Shown piece by piece: positions 1 to 5,772 of a DNA stretch of 6,480 nucleotides. Below the pieces are notes generated by a model. The model was not told where the DNA came from. It did not search any database and worked only from the letters and a program-made list of their open reading frames with translations. Where the stretch lies: contig JAJYCM010000158.1 in the NCBI GenBank assembly GCA_021778375.1, positions 1-6,480 on the forward strand, written 5' to 3'. A program made the position numbers and the translations under genes. Position 1 is the first letter of the stretch. Each line of letters opens with the position of its first letter. The DNA comes from Bacteroidota bacterium. GTDB taxonomy: Bacteria > Bacteroidota > Ignavibacteria > Ignavibacteriales > Ignavibacteriaceae.

Positions 1-87
1 ATGAAGGGATGCTCTTTTTTGTTATTATCTACACTACTTACTCAAATCTTTTATTTCTCTATTTTTATTGATTTGCCTTTTAAACAT

Positions 88-197
88 AACTACTTCGACC
101 GAAGGGAGAAATCCCCTATATAGCTCAGATGGTCAAATTGAATATGGGATTTCTCCTTCGAGAACCTGCCGGACAGTCAGGCTCAGTCGAAATGACA
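88..197. repeat. Composite inverted-repeat element, copy 1
   Basis: A forward arm (about 88-115) and a long reverse arm (146-197) face each other across a 30-nt spacer (116-145) that carries TAGCTCA at its sixth base. The inner sequences CGAAGGGAGAAATCCC (100-115) and GGGATTTCTCCTTCG (146-160) pair over about 15 bp with a one-base bulge. The outer end of the forward arm is worn: the usual TGTCATT is not recognisable. The reverse arm carries a middle insert with CCTGCC and CAGG halves at 164-183. This is the most diverged of the three composite copies. Confidence 0.75.
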
Positions 198-230
198 CAA
201 TCCTTTTTTGTCATTTCGACCGAAGGGAGA

Positions 231-365
231 AATCCCATTAACACACAAATAGCTGTCATTTCGACCGAAGGGAGAAATCCCACGAGTAGCTCATGTACAC
301 GAGCTGACCATGGGATACGGCCACTTGCTGAAATATCCCGTATGCGAAACTCCTTCGATATGACA
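231..365. repeat. 135-nt direct duplication, first copy (second copy 466-600)
   Basis: Positions 231-365 and 466-600 match at 134 of 135 bases, an offset of 235 nt. The only difference is G340 against A575. Similarity continues upstream with mismatches through the preceding short arm (209-230 against 446-465), and it stops abruptly after the shared TGACA at 365 and 600. The unit therefore looks like two arms plus a composite element copied together. Confidence 0.9.
254..365. repeat. Composite inverted-repeat element, copy 2
   Basis: A short forward arm (254-281), a 30-nt spacer (282-311, TAGCTCA at its sixth base) and a long reverse arm (312-365) make a 112-nt element. Its outer ends, TGTCATTTCGA and TCGATATGACA, are inverted repeats matching at 10 of 11 positions. 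The reverse arm contains ATACGG (315-320) that can pair with CCGTAT (338-343). The element resembles a miniature inverted-repeat element, but no target-site duplication is evident. Confidence 0.8.
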
Positions 366-375
366 GAAAGACATT

Positions 376-428
376 TGTCATTTCGACGACCGGAGGGAGT
401 GTTCACCCAGTTTGCGGGAAGAAATCCC
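376..428 (+). repeat. Solo long-form repeat arm
   Basis: This 53-nt arm begins TGTCATTTCGAC and ends GAAATCCC like the 28-nt arms, but its centre is replaced by about 33 nt of different, GC-richer sequence. Unlike the other long arms it lacks the CCTGCC/GGCAGG module. It is followed by the standard 17-nt tandem spacer (429-445) and then the worn 26-nt arm at 446-471. Confidence 0.7.
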
Positions 429-488
429 ATGGACTCACAAATAGTTGTCATTGACCAAAGGGAGGAATCCCATTAACACACAAATAGC

Positions 489-600
489 TGTCATTTCGAC
501 CGAAGGGAGAAATCCCACGAGTAGCTCATGTACACGAGCTGACCATGGGATACGGCCACTTGCTGAAATATCCCATATGCGAAACTCCTTCGATATGACA
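489..600. repeat. Composite inverted-repeat element, copy 3
   Basis: This has the same 112-nt architecture as the element at 254-365: forward arm 489-516, spacer 517-546, reverse arm 547-600. It differs at one base only, A at 575 instead of G at 340. That change breaks the ATACGG/CCGTAT pairing of copy 2 but allows ATGGGATA (546-553) to pair with TATCCCAT (569-576). The near identity shows a recent duplication or gene conversion. Confidence 0.8.
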
Positions 601-622
601 CACAAGTAAAAGAGCTGCGGGA

Positions 623-638
623 GTACTTCGTGAAGTAC
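623..638. other. Short near-perfect palindrome
   Basis: GTACTTC (623-629) and GAAGTAC (632-638) form a seven-pair inverted repeat around two bases. It lies between the repeat array and the candidate promoter of the MORN-repeat gene. There is no T tract after it and no gene upstream, so I do not call it a terminator. It could be a protein-binding site or a worn repeat fragment. Confidence 0.4.
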
Positions 639-691
639 CTTATCTTTAGCCTTTCCATATCTAATTTCATGAAAGTGAAATATGTTTTAAC

Positions 692-720
692 TTTGTAAGA
701 AGTTTTTTGGAAAATATTTT
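692..720 (+). promoter_or_regulatory. Candidate Bacteroidota-type promoter
   Basis: TTTG at 692-695 is followed after 19 nt by TATTTT at 715-720. This resembles the TTTG / TAnnTTTG elements known for the primary sigma factor of Bacteroidota, though the final TG of the second element is missing. Transcription would begin roughly 20 nt before the start codon at 748. The match is partial and in AT-rich DNA, so chance is a serious alternative. Confidence 0.25.
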
Positions 721-747
721 AACAACCATTTGCTTTATTATTAACTA

Positions 748-2073
748 ATGTATAAATATATCTTATTTTTGCTCTTCTTTTTTTGCCTTCAAACTGTGCA
801 TGCGCAAAACTCAACGGCTGACGGAATAAAAAAAACTTATTTCCCCGATGGTACCTTGAAAACTCAAGGCGAATATGTTAATGGGAAATTGAACGGATTA
901 TACACGGAATATTTCCCTGACGGACATCTCTGGAAAAAATGGGATTTCGTCGACGGGAAGGAAGAGGGTAAACAATATTGGTATTTTGAGAATGGACTCT
1001 TAAGCATTGAATGGAATTATCAGAATGGAATTAAAGAGGGAACATCAAAATGGTATTACGAAACCGGCGAACTTTGGGCTGTGCAAAATTATGTTCGAGG
1101 AAAGTTAGCTGGCATTACTCATACTTATTATAAAACCGGCGAGCTTGAAGGCGACTGGAATTACGCTAACAATGAGCTTAACGGTATTTGCAAAACATAT
1201 TTCAAGAATGGTAAGGTAGAAGTAGAAAGAAATTATGTCAACGGTCTGCGTGAAGGTCCGACAATTCTATACTTTGATAACGGCGTTGTTTCTCTTACTG
1301 CAAATTATAAAGATGATAAGCTTGAAGGCGAGGTGAAAATGTACGACCTGGCAAGCAATCTGCGCGTAAAGGATGACTATGTGAACGGTCAATTGATCCA
1401 CCGTGTTAAATATGATATAATGGGGAAGCTTCAATCAACAGAAAATAATGTTATAAATTATTATCCTAATGGTTCGCTTAAAGAGAAATATTTTTATAAA
1501 AACGGTAAGCGAAATGGCGTTTCAAGCGACTATTATGATTCTGGTTTTTTGAAAGATGAGTGGCGTTATAAAAATGATACTCTTTGGGGAAACTCTTATT
1601 CATTTTATGAAAACGGAATAATCAAATCTTCCGCTGATTATGTCAGGGGTATTATGCAGGGAATTGTTCGACATTATTATAAAAATGGCGCCATAAAATT
1701 GGAAGAAAATTTCGATACTAACCGGCAAAATGGAATTGTTATTACTTACTTTCCTAATGGTGCAATGGAATCCGAGTATTATACTAAATGGGGCAAAATT
1801 GACGGAGTGTACAAAACTTTTTACGATAACGGTACAATTCAGTCGGATGCAAATTATTCAAACGGAAATATCGTCGGTAAGAAGACAATATACTCCCGCT
1901 ACGGCGCATTGGAAAGGATTGAAAATTATTGGGAGGGTAAGTTGGATGGTTACGTAAGATCTTATTACGGAAACGGAAAATTAATGACGGTAGAATATTA
2001 TATTAGCGGCAAACGTCAAAGTATTAGGAATTATGATGTAAACGGAAATATAATTCCCACAAAAGCAAATTAA
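748..2073 (+). CDS. Secreted MORN_2/YwqK-type repeat protein
   Basis: This is a 441-residue exported protein of unknown role. Residues 1-19 form a signal peptide: a Lys near the start, a Leu/Phe-rich core and a VHA cleavage site before Gln20. From Gly26 the rest is a regular 24-residue repeat with pattern GxxxxYFxNGxLxxxxxYxNGKxx. There are eight full units (26-217), one short 15-residue unit (218-232), eight more full units (233-424) and a 17-residue partial unit (425-441). This matches the MORN_2 repeat family, which should form an extended beta-hairpin solenoid. Databases often name such proteins YwqK-family antitoxin; nothing here supports a toxin partner, and the signal peptide argues against a cytoplasmic antitoxin. 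ATG 748 is the first start after an in-frame stop at 742. The gene appears to be transcribed alone, with 96 nt to the next gene. The specific function is not known to me; surface or envelope attachment is plausible. Confidence 0.88.
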   Translation: MYKYILFLLFFFCLQTVHAQNSTADGIKKTYFPDGTLKTQGEYVNGKLNGLYTEYFPDGHLWKKWDFVDGKEEGKQYWYFENGLLSIEWNYQNGIKEGTSKWYYETGELWAVQNYVRGKLAGITHTYYKTGELEGDWNYANNELNGICKTYFKNGKVEVERNYVNGLREGPTILYFDNGVVSLTANYKDDKLEGEVKMYDLASNLRVKDDYVNGQLIHRVKYDIMGKLQSTENNVINYYPNGSLKEKYFYKNGKRNGVSSDYYDSGFLKDEWRYKNDTLWGNSYSFYENGIIKSSADYVRGIMQGIVRHYYKNGAIKLEENFDTNRQNGIVITYFPNGAMESEYYTKWGKIDGVYKTFYDNGTIQSDANYSNGNIVGKKTIYSRYGALERIENYWEGKLDGYVRSYYGNGKLMTVEYYISGKRQSIRNYDVNGNIIPTKAN

Positions 2074-2169
2074 ATTTCTCTTCATATAGAAGTTTGTATG
2101 AAAATCATTCCCCATACTCTTTAAGAAGGGTAATAATTTGTATTAATATGAAATAAATGAGATAAATCT

Positions 2170-3075
2170 ATGATACCAAAAATTGAATCGAATAAATTCA
2201 AAGTAGCTTTAATTCAAATGGCAATGTCTGAAGATACGAATAATAATTTGTCCAAAGCTATTTCCTGGATTGAGAATGCCGCAGATGAAGGCGGGGAAGT
2301 GATTTGCCTGCCTGAACTTTTCAGTTCTCAATATTTCTGTCAGAAGGAAGATATAAAATATTTTAATTTAGCTGAGAGTATTCCCGGAAAAACTACAAAG
2401 GCTATTGGCGAAATAGCAAGAAAACGAAAAGTTGTTATTGTGGTTCCTCTATTTGAAAAACGTGCTCCGGGTATCTATCACAACAGCCTGGTTGTTATTG
2501 ATAATACCGGTGAGATCATCGGTCTTTATCGAAAAATGCACATACCCGATGACCCTGCCTTCTATGAAAAATTTTATTTTACTCCGGGCGATTTGGGATT
2601 CAAAGCTTTTGAAACTTCTGCCGGAAAAATTGGTACGTTAATTTGCTGGGACCAGTGGTTCCCTGAGGCTGCGCGTATAACTGCAATGATGGGTGCAAGT
2701 ATTTTGTTCTATCCCACCGCAATCGGCTGGCATCCGCATGAAAAATTGGAACATGGCAAGGCTCAGTTTGAATCATGGCAGGCAATTCAAAAGGGACATG
2801 CAGTAGCTAACGGTGTATATGTTGCAGCTGTCAATCGCGTCGGCTTGGAAAAATTAAATGATGAGTCTGCCGGTATTGAATTTTGGGGCTCCTCTTTTAT
2901 CGCAGACCCACAGGGTATTATAATTGCTCAGGCTTCAGCCGGTAAGGAAGAAATTATTTTTGCTGATATTGATCTTGCTCGAATTGAATATGTACGGCAA
3001 AATTGGCCTTTTTTCCGCGATAGAAGGACTGATGCATATGATAAAATTTCGAAAAGTTTTTTGGATATAGACTAA
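2170..3075 (+). CDS. aguB: N-carbamoylputrescine amidase
   Basis: This enzyme hydrolyses N-carbamoylputrescine to putrescine, CO2 and ammonia, the last step of the agmatine route to polyamines, in the cytoplasm. The 301-residue protein is a complete carbon-nitrogen hydrolase (nitrilase superfamily), close to the usual AguB length. The Glu-Lys-Cys triad is visible: Glu49 in LPELF, Lys122 in YRKMHIPDD and Cys159 in CWDQWFPE. The CWDQWFPE motif and the C-terminal WPFFRDRR (279-286) are typical of AguB rather than of other nitrilases. ATG 2170 is the first start after an in-frame TGA at 2158, and no Shine-Dalgarno sequence is seen. The aguA start lies 2 nt after the stop, so the two are almost certainly one operon with both enzymes of the pathway. 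I see no truncation or missing residue. Confidence 0.95.
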   Translation: MIPKIESNKFKVALIQMAMSEDTNNNLSKAISWIENAADEGGEVICLPELFSSQYFCQKEDIKYFNLAESIPGKTTKAIGEIARKRKVVIVVPLFEKRAPGIYHNSLVVIDNTGEIIGLYRKMHIPDDPAFYEKFYFTPGDLGFKAFETSAGKIGTLICWDQWFPEAARITAMMGASILFYPTAIGWHPHEKLEHGKAQFESWQAIQKGHAVANGVYVAAVNRVGLEKLNDESAGIEFWGSSFIADPQGIIIAQASAGKEEIIFADIDLARIEYVRQNWPFFRDRRTDAYDKISKSFLDID

Positions 3076-3077
3076 TT

Positions 3078-4142
3078 ATGATTGAGAACCATTTAACAAA
3101 TTCTTCTTTAAAATATCGCCTTCCTGCAGAATGGGAACAGCACGAAGCTACATGGATTGGTTGGCCTCATAATAAAAATGATTGGCCGGGAAAAATGATG
3201 CCGGTCCCTTGGGTCTATGGAGAAATTGTCAAAAGAATTTCCGAAGGTGAAAAGGTTAGAATTGTTGTCGAATCCGTCTTGCATAAATCAAAAGCAATAA
3301 ATGTTCTAAAATCTACCGGCGTAAATCTAAGCAGCATTGAGTTTTTTATTTTCCCGACCAATAGAGGTTGGATGAGAGATTCTTCTCCCGCATTTGTAAA
3401 GAATAAATCTAATTTGGCTCTTGTTAATTTTAAGTTTAATGCATGGGCAAAATATTCCGACTATGAAAAAGATGAACAGTTCCCTCCATTTATTTCAAAG
3501 AAATTCGGAATTGAAAAAAATATTCCGCTTTACAATAACAGGCAAGTCGTTCTTGAAGGTGGAAGCATTGATACTAACGGCGCCGGTACTTTAATTACGA
3601 CTGAAGAATGTTTACTCGATCCAAAAATTCAGGTGCGTAATCCTTCTTTTTGTAAAACCGATTATGAATATGTTTTTAAGAAATATCTGGGTATTAAAAA
3701 AGTTCTTTGGCTTGCTAAAGGTATTGCCGGTGACGATACTCACGGACATGTGGACGACCTTTGCAGGTTCGTTAATAAAAATACGGTCGTAATTGTCCAA
3801 GAGAAAAAATCTTCAGATGAAAATTATAAAAACCTTAAGGAAAATAAAGAACGCATACAGAGTATGGAGTTGGAAAATGGTTCAAAATTAAATTTTATTG
3901 AACTTCCGATGCCGCAACCGGTTATTTTTAGAGGTCAAAGATTGCCTGCAAGTTATGCTAATTTTTATATCTCGAACGCTGCTGTCTTAGTCCCAACATT
4001 TAATGATCCTAACGATAAGGAAGCTTTGGGAATTTTATCAGGACTTTTTCCGGACCGCCAAGTGATTGGAATTCATTCAGCCGATTTAGTCTGGGGGCTT
4101 GGCACAATTCATTGCCTCACTCATGAACAGCCGTTCGTATAA
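3078..4142 (+). CDS. aguA: Agmatine deiminase (agmatine iminohydrolase)
   Basis: This enzyme converts agmatine and water to N-carbamoylputrescine and ammonia, feeding the amidase encoded just upstream. The 354-residue protein is full length for the peptidylarginine deiminase-like (PAD_porph) family. Visible motifs are EWEQHEATWIGWP near the N-terminus, WMRDSSPAF (98-106), VLEGGSID (158-165), GDDTHGHVDD (218-227) and the C-terminal GTIHCLTHEQP with the nucleophile Cys346. Together they supply the Cys, His and acidic residues of the guanidine-modifying fold. The AguB neighbour argues for agmatine rather than peptidyl-arginine as substrate, and there is no signal peptide. The start is 2 nt after the aguB stop with no clear ribosome binding site, suggesting coupled translation. 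No arginine decarboxylase is in the window, so agmatine must come from a gene elsewhere or from outside. Confidence 0.95.
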   Translation: MIENHLTNSSLKYRLPAEWEQHEATWIGWPHNKNDWPGKMMPVPWVYGEIVKRISEGEKVRIVVESVLHKSKAINVLKSTGVNLSSIEFFIFPTNRGWMRDSSPAFVKNKSNLALVNFKFNAWAKYSDYEKDEQFPPFISKKFGIEKNIPLYNNRQVVLEGGSIDTNGAGTLITTEECLLDPKIQVRNPSFCKTDYEYVFKKYLGIKKVLWLAKGIAGDDTHGHVDDLCRFVNKNTVVIVQEKKSSDENYKNLKENKERIQSMELENGSKLNFIELPMPQPVIFRGQRLPASYANFYISNAAVLVPTFNDPNDKEALGILSGLFPDRQVIGIHSADLVWGLGTIHCLTHEQPFV

Positions 4143-4208
4143 CCTAAGGGCATTTCTAAATACTTCAATACCCTGCCTGCTTTCCGAGACTGTTGCACAA
4201 CTTCCAGA

Positions 4209-4263
4209 TGTCATTTCGAAGGAGCTTGCCTACCGGCAGGCAGGTCTTCGACTGAGAAATCCC
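4209..4263 (+). repeat. Long-form dispersed-repeat arm downstream of aguA
   Basis: This 55-nt arm begins TGTCATTTCGA and ends GAGAAATCCC, the same ends as the arms in the 88-600 array 4 kb away. Its middle carries a CCTACCGGCAGG-type palindrome flanked by TCGAAGGAG (4216-4224) and TCGACTGAG (4248-4256). The long reverse arm at 146-197 has the same two flanks in the opposite order. It stands alone here, without the 17- or 30-nt spacers of the array. An open frame through it that overlaps the end of aguA is not credible. Confidence 0.85.
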
Positions 4264-4280
4264 ATTTTAGACAGTTTTGA

Positions 4281-4342
4281 GACCTCTCTTTACGAATAGG
4301 AGAGTTCTGCAACGCTCTCTTCCGACAGGTAGGTTCTCTGCG
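4281..4342. repeat. Second repeat-like block with competing stems
   Basis: CTCTC (4284-4288), GAGAG (4300-4304) and CTCTC (4315-4319) allow two mutually exclusive short stems. The block ends with CCGACAGGTAGG, which looks like a worn form of the CCGGCAGGCAGG module of the neighbouring repeat arm. GTTCTGC and GTTCTCTGC near its two ends are imperfect direct copies. It has the look of dispersed-repeat DNA, but only one copy is in the window, so this is inference. It could also shape the 3' end of the aguBA transcript. Confidence 0.4.
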
Positions 4343-4411
4343 TTAAATTTTTATAAAAGATAGTTTTTAGAAGCGCCCTAAATATTTATTTAAATATCTG
4401 CTGATAAATTA

Positions 4412-4441
4412 TTTAGAATCAACTATATTGCAATATCTTTT
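4412..4441 (+). promoter_or_regulatory. Candidate promoter for the unknown gene pair
   Basis: TTTA (4412-4415), 18 nt, then TATCTTTT (4434-4441) is a partial match to the Bacteroidota TTTG / TAnnTTTG promoter. The spacing and the roughly 20-nt leader resemble the candidate before the MORN-repeat gene. A 16-nt AT-only palindrome lies just upstream (4382-4397). The low sequence complexity makes a chance match likely. Confidence 0.22.
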
Positions 4442-4464
4442 TTGAATGGGACTTAATTAAATTT

Positions 4465-5187
4465 ATGCCGGTTATTTTGTCGATTATTATTATCTGTCTT
4501 GCAATTCCAAATAACTTTTGCCAGGATAAAACTTTTTCATTTGACTCTTTCTCTTTAAAAATTATCAAAAATGAACTCACTGCTGTTAATTCAAATAAAC
4601 AAATTTTTTATCAAAAAGAATTTCATAGCCCAAAAGACTTCGCTCTTGATCTTGACGGCGATGGTGTACCTGAATTTTTAATTAGTGATTCTTATGAAAA
4701 AGACAGTAGTACTTTCTATACTCTTTATGTTTTCAACACGTTGGATTCTCTTACTCTTGCCGATTCAGTATTCTCCGGACTTATTGAACCTTATGAAATT
4801 AAATCAAGCGAAGCAGGAGGTATGATTATTGTTTCCGGAAACCCGGCTATTGATTCGCTAAATACTGATCCTGATAATATTTTCCTTCCGGTAAATTGCT
4901 GGAAATATCAAAGCGGTGGGCTTTTTCCCGTCAATGATGATGTCTATAAAATATTTATAAACGAAAATAATGATATCATAGACTACCTTGACAATTATTA
5001 CGAATCCAAACACGAGGATTGCAAATCTGCTTCAAAGGTTAAAGCTGCGCTTGCTTCTGGTTATATAAATTATATGCACTCCGGTGATAAAACTTTGGCA
5101 AGGCAATTTCTGAATGAGTATTATCATTGTAGCGACTTAAAGAACTTTGAACAATATCTAAATAAAATTTGTGAGGAGTCAAAATGA
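4465..5187 (+). CDS. Exported protein of unknown function
   Basis: I do not recognise a named family for this 240-residue protein. Residues 1-19 form a short hydrophobic export signal (MPVILSIIIICLAIP...), unusual in having no Lys or Arg before the core. Cys11 and Cys19 are not in a good lipobox, so a lipoprotein is unlikely. Residues 60-74 read ALDLDGDGVPEFLIS, a DxDxDG-like acidic loop (Asp62, Asp64, Asp66, Glu70) as seen in calcium-binding FG-GAP/VCBS-type beta-propeller repeats, but only one is present. Cys145, Cys186, Cys222 and Cys236 could form disulfides. The last 70 residues look helical. ATG 4465 is the only ATG after an in-frame TAG at 4414. The stop overlaps the start of the next gene, so the two are coupled; calcium binding is inference. 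Confidence 0.75.
   Translation: MPVILSIIIICLAIPNNFCQDKTFSFDSFSLKIIKNELTAVNSNKQIFYQKEFHSPKDFALDLDGDGVPEFLISDSYEKDSSTFYTLYVFNTLDSLTLADSVFSGLIEPYEIKSSEAGGMIIVSGNPAIDSLNTDPDNIFLPVNCWKYQSGGLFPVNDDVYKIFINENNDIIDYLDNYYESKHEDCKSASKVKAALASGYINYMHSGDKTLARQFLNEYYHCSDLKNFEQYLNKICEESK
5173..5178 (+). promoter_or_regulatory. Strong ribosome binding site for the 79-residue gene
   Basis: GAGGAG ends 5 nt before ATG 5184 and lies inside the last codons of the upstream gene. It is the only clear Shine-Dalgarno sequence before any gene in this window. It supports 5184 as a true start and suggests this small gene is translated strongly as well as by coupling. Confidence 0.7.
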
Positions 5188-5423
5188 AATTAGAATGGGA
5201 AAATTATATCGGGCAAACTCTCAACATTACAATGCATGAAAATTATGGACTAACTTTGGACACAAAATCGGATACAACCATTTATGAAATTGTATTTAAG
5301 ACCGGCAAGTTAGCCGGTGCTTACGATGATGGCTTGATGCTGGAAGCTGAGAGAGAAAAAATATTGGTGAAAATATTTATTCCCTATTCTTCAATTAAAT
5401 GTGTCGAAATTTTTAACTTATAA
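5184..5423 (+). CDS. Small beta-rich protein of unknown function
   Basis: This is a 79-residue soluble protein without signal peptide or membrane segment. Its start overlaps the stop of the exported-protein gene as ATGA, with a GAGGAG site 5 nt upstream, so it is very probably a real, translationally coupled gene. It shows alternating hydrophobic stretches (IGQTLNITM, YEIVFKTGKLAG, DDGLMLEAE, ILVKIFIP) and ends with FIPYSSIKCVEIF. That order of strands and a final 'IPYSSI..VEI' is reminiscent of small Sm-like or SH3-like barrels, but this is a resemblance by eye, and a function in RNA binding is not shown. A likely terminator follows 38 nt after the stop. Pairing with an exported protein gives no clear functional hint. 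Confidence 0.7.
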   Translation: MKLEWENYIGQTLNITMHENYGLTLDTKSDTTIYEIVFKTGKLAGAYDDGLMLEAEREKILVKIFIPYSSIKCVEIFNL

Positions 5424-5427
5424 GTTA
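5414..5427. other. Perfect 14-nt palindrome across a stop codon
   Basis: TAACTTATAAGTTA is a perfect palindrome that includes the TAA stop of the 79-residue gene. It could be a dimeric regulator site or mRNA-end structure, but AT-rich palindromes of this size also arise by chance. Confidence 0.35.
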
Positions 5428-5461
5428 CCTTACTCAAAAGGTTATTATTACATAAGGATAA

Positions 5462-5492
5462 CTCCGAGGTTTTCCTAAGCCTCGGAGGTTTT
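5462..5492 (+). terminator. Likely intrinsic terminator of the unknown gene pair
   Basis: CTCCGAGG (5462-5469) pairs with CCTCGGAG (5480-5487) around a 10-nt loop, and TTTT follows at 5489-5492. The eight-pair GC-rich stem, placed 38 nt after a stop codon, fits an intrinsic terminator for the 4465-5423 operon. The T tract is short, so termination may be incomplete. Confidence 0.65.
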
Positions 5493-5665
5493 GCAGTTCA
5501 CTTCCTTTGTTTTGACATTGCCTGCGTAACATGAGTTATAAGTCACTTTATACAAGAAAGTATATGCAATAACCCCAACATTTAAAGGTTGTTTGAAAAT
5601 TCAGAATTGACGAATAAATATTCTAATTATGGTTTTAAAATATGACTACAATAATATGTCTTTTT

Positions 5666-5706
5666 ATTGCCCCGACACCTGCCTGACCGGCAGGTGGCGG
5701 GGCAAT
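5666..5706. repeat. Very strong isolated hairpin with repeat-family core
   Basis: ATTGCCCCG (5666-5674) pairs with CGGGGCAAT (5698-5706). After one A/G mismatch, CACCTGCC (5676-5683) pairs with GGCAGGTG (5689-5696) around the 5-nt loop TGACC. That is 17 pairs out of 18. The CCTGCC/GGCAGG core matches the module inside the repeat arms at 146-197 and 4209-4263. No T tract follows on either strand, so it is not a standard intrinsic terminator, though it may stall polymerase or stabilise RNA ends. It lies about 65 nt upstream of the oxidoreductase gene. Confidence 0.75.
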
Positions 5707-5772
5707 TAATGAATTAATTTTAAGTAATAAAGACTAAAATGGCTTATTTTACAATACTAATGAGCAAATAAT

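Larger units (their letters stand above)
88..600. repeat. Array of nine dispersed-repeat arms with fixed spacing
   Basis: This block has no credible gene and is tiled by copies of one arm that starts TGTCATTTCGA and ends GAAATCCC. Forward arms are at about 88-115 (5' end decayed), 209-236, 254-281, 376-428, 446-471 and 489-516. Reverse arms are at 146-197, 312-365 and 547-600. Short arms are 26-28 nt and long arms 52-54 nt, the extra length lying in the middle. Tandem arms are always 17 nt apart, inward-facing arms 30 nt apart, and outward-facing arms 10-11 nt apart. Translated, the arm gives peptides such as VISTEGRNP, which explains the long open frames on both strands here; I regard those as artefacts. 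Spacers are shorter and far more alike than CRISPR spacers. I know of no function; a transposase-mobilised or REP-like family is possible but unproven. Confidence 0.9.

Noticed and set aside
1..123. 40-codon frame beginning ATG at position 1
   Set aside because: Its Phe/Leu-rich content comes from T-rich DNA, it ends inside a repeat arm, and no start signal can be judged at the window edge.
125..476. Open frames of 108-115 codons on both strands across the repeat array
   Set aside because: They translate the repeat arm itself (VISTEGRNP-type peptides recur), overlap each other on opposite strands, and have no ribosome binding site or recognisable fold.
209..516. CRISPR array
   Set aside because: The 28-nt arms look superficially right, but the spacers are 10, 17 or 30 nt, two of the three 17-nt ones are identical, arms occur in both orientations, and no cas gene is present.
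1730..1957. 75-codon frame inside the MORN-repeat gene
   Set aside because: It lies wholly inside a well-supported coding region in another frame; the 72-nt periodic sequence keeps the alternative frame open.
748..2073. Toxin-antitoxin antitoxin (YwqK name)
   Set aside because: The protein has a signal peptide, no small toxin gene is adjacent, and MORN_2 repeats alone do not define an antitoxin.
2093..2122. Candidate promoter for aguBA (TTTG, 18 nt, TACTCTTT)
   Set aside because: The second element matches only four of six consensus bases and would leave a leader of about 45 nt, so it is too weak to list as a feature.
4099..4299. 66-codon frame overlapping the aguA 3' end
   Set aside because: It starts inside the conserved catalytic end of aguA in another frame and runs through the dispersed repeat, so it is a shadow.
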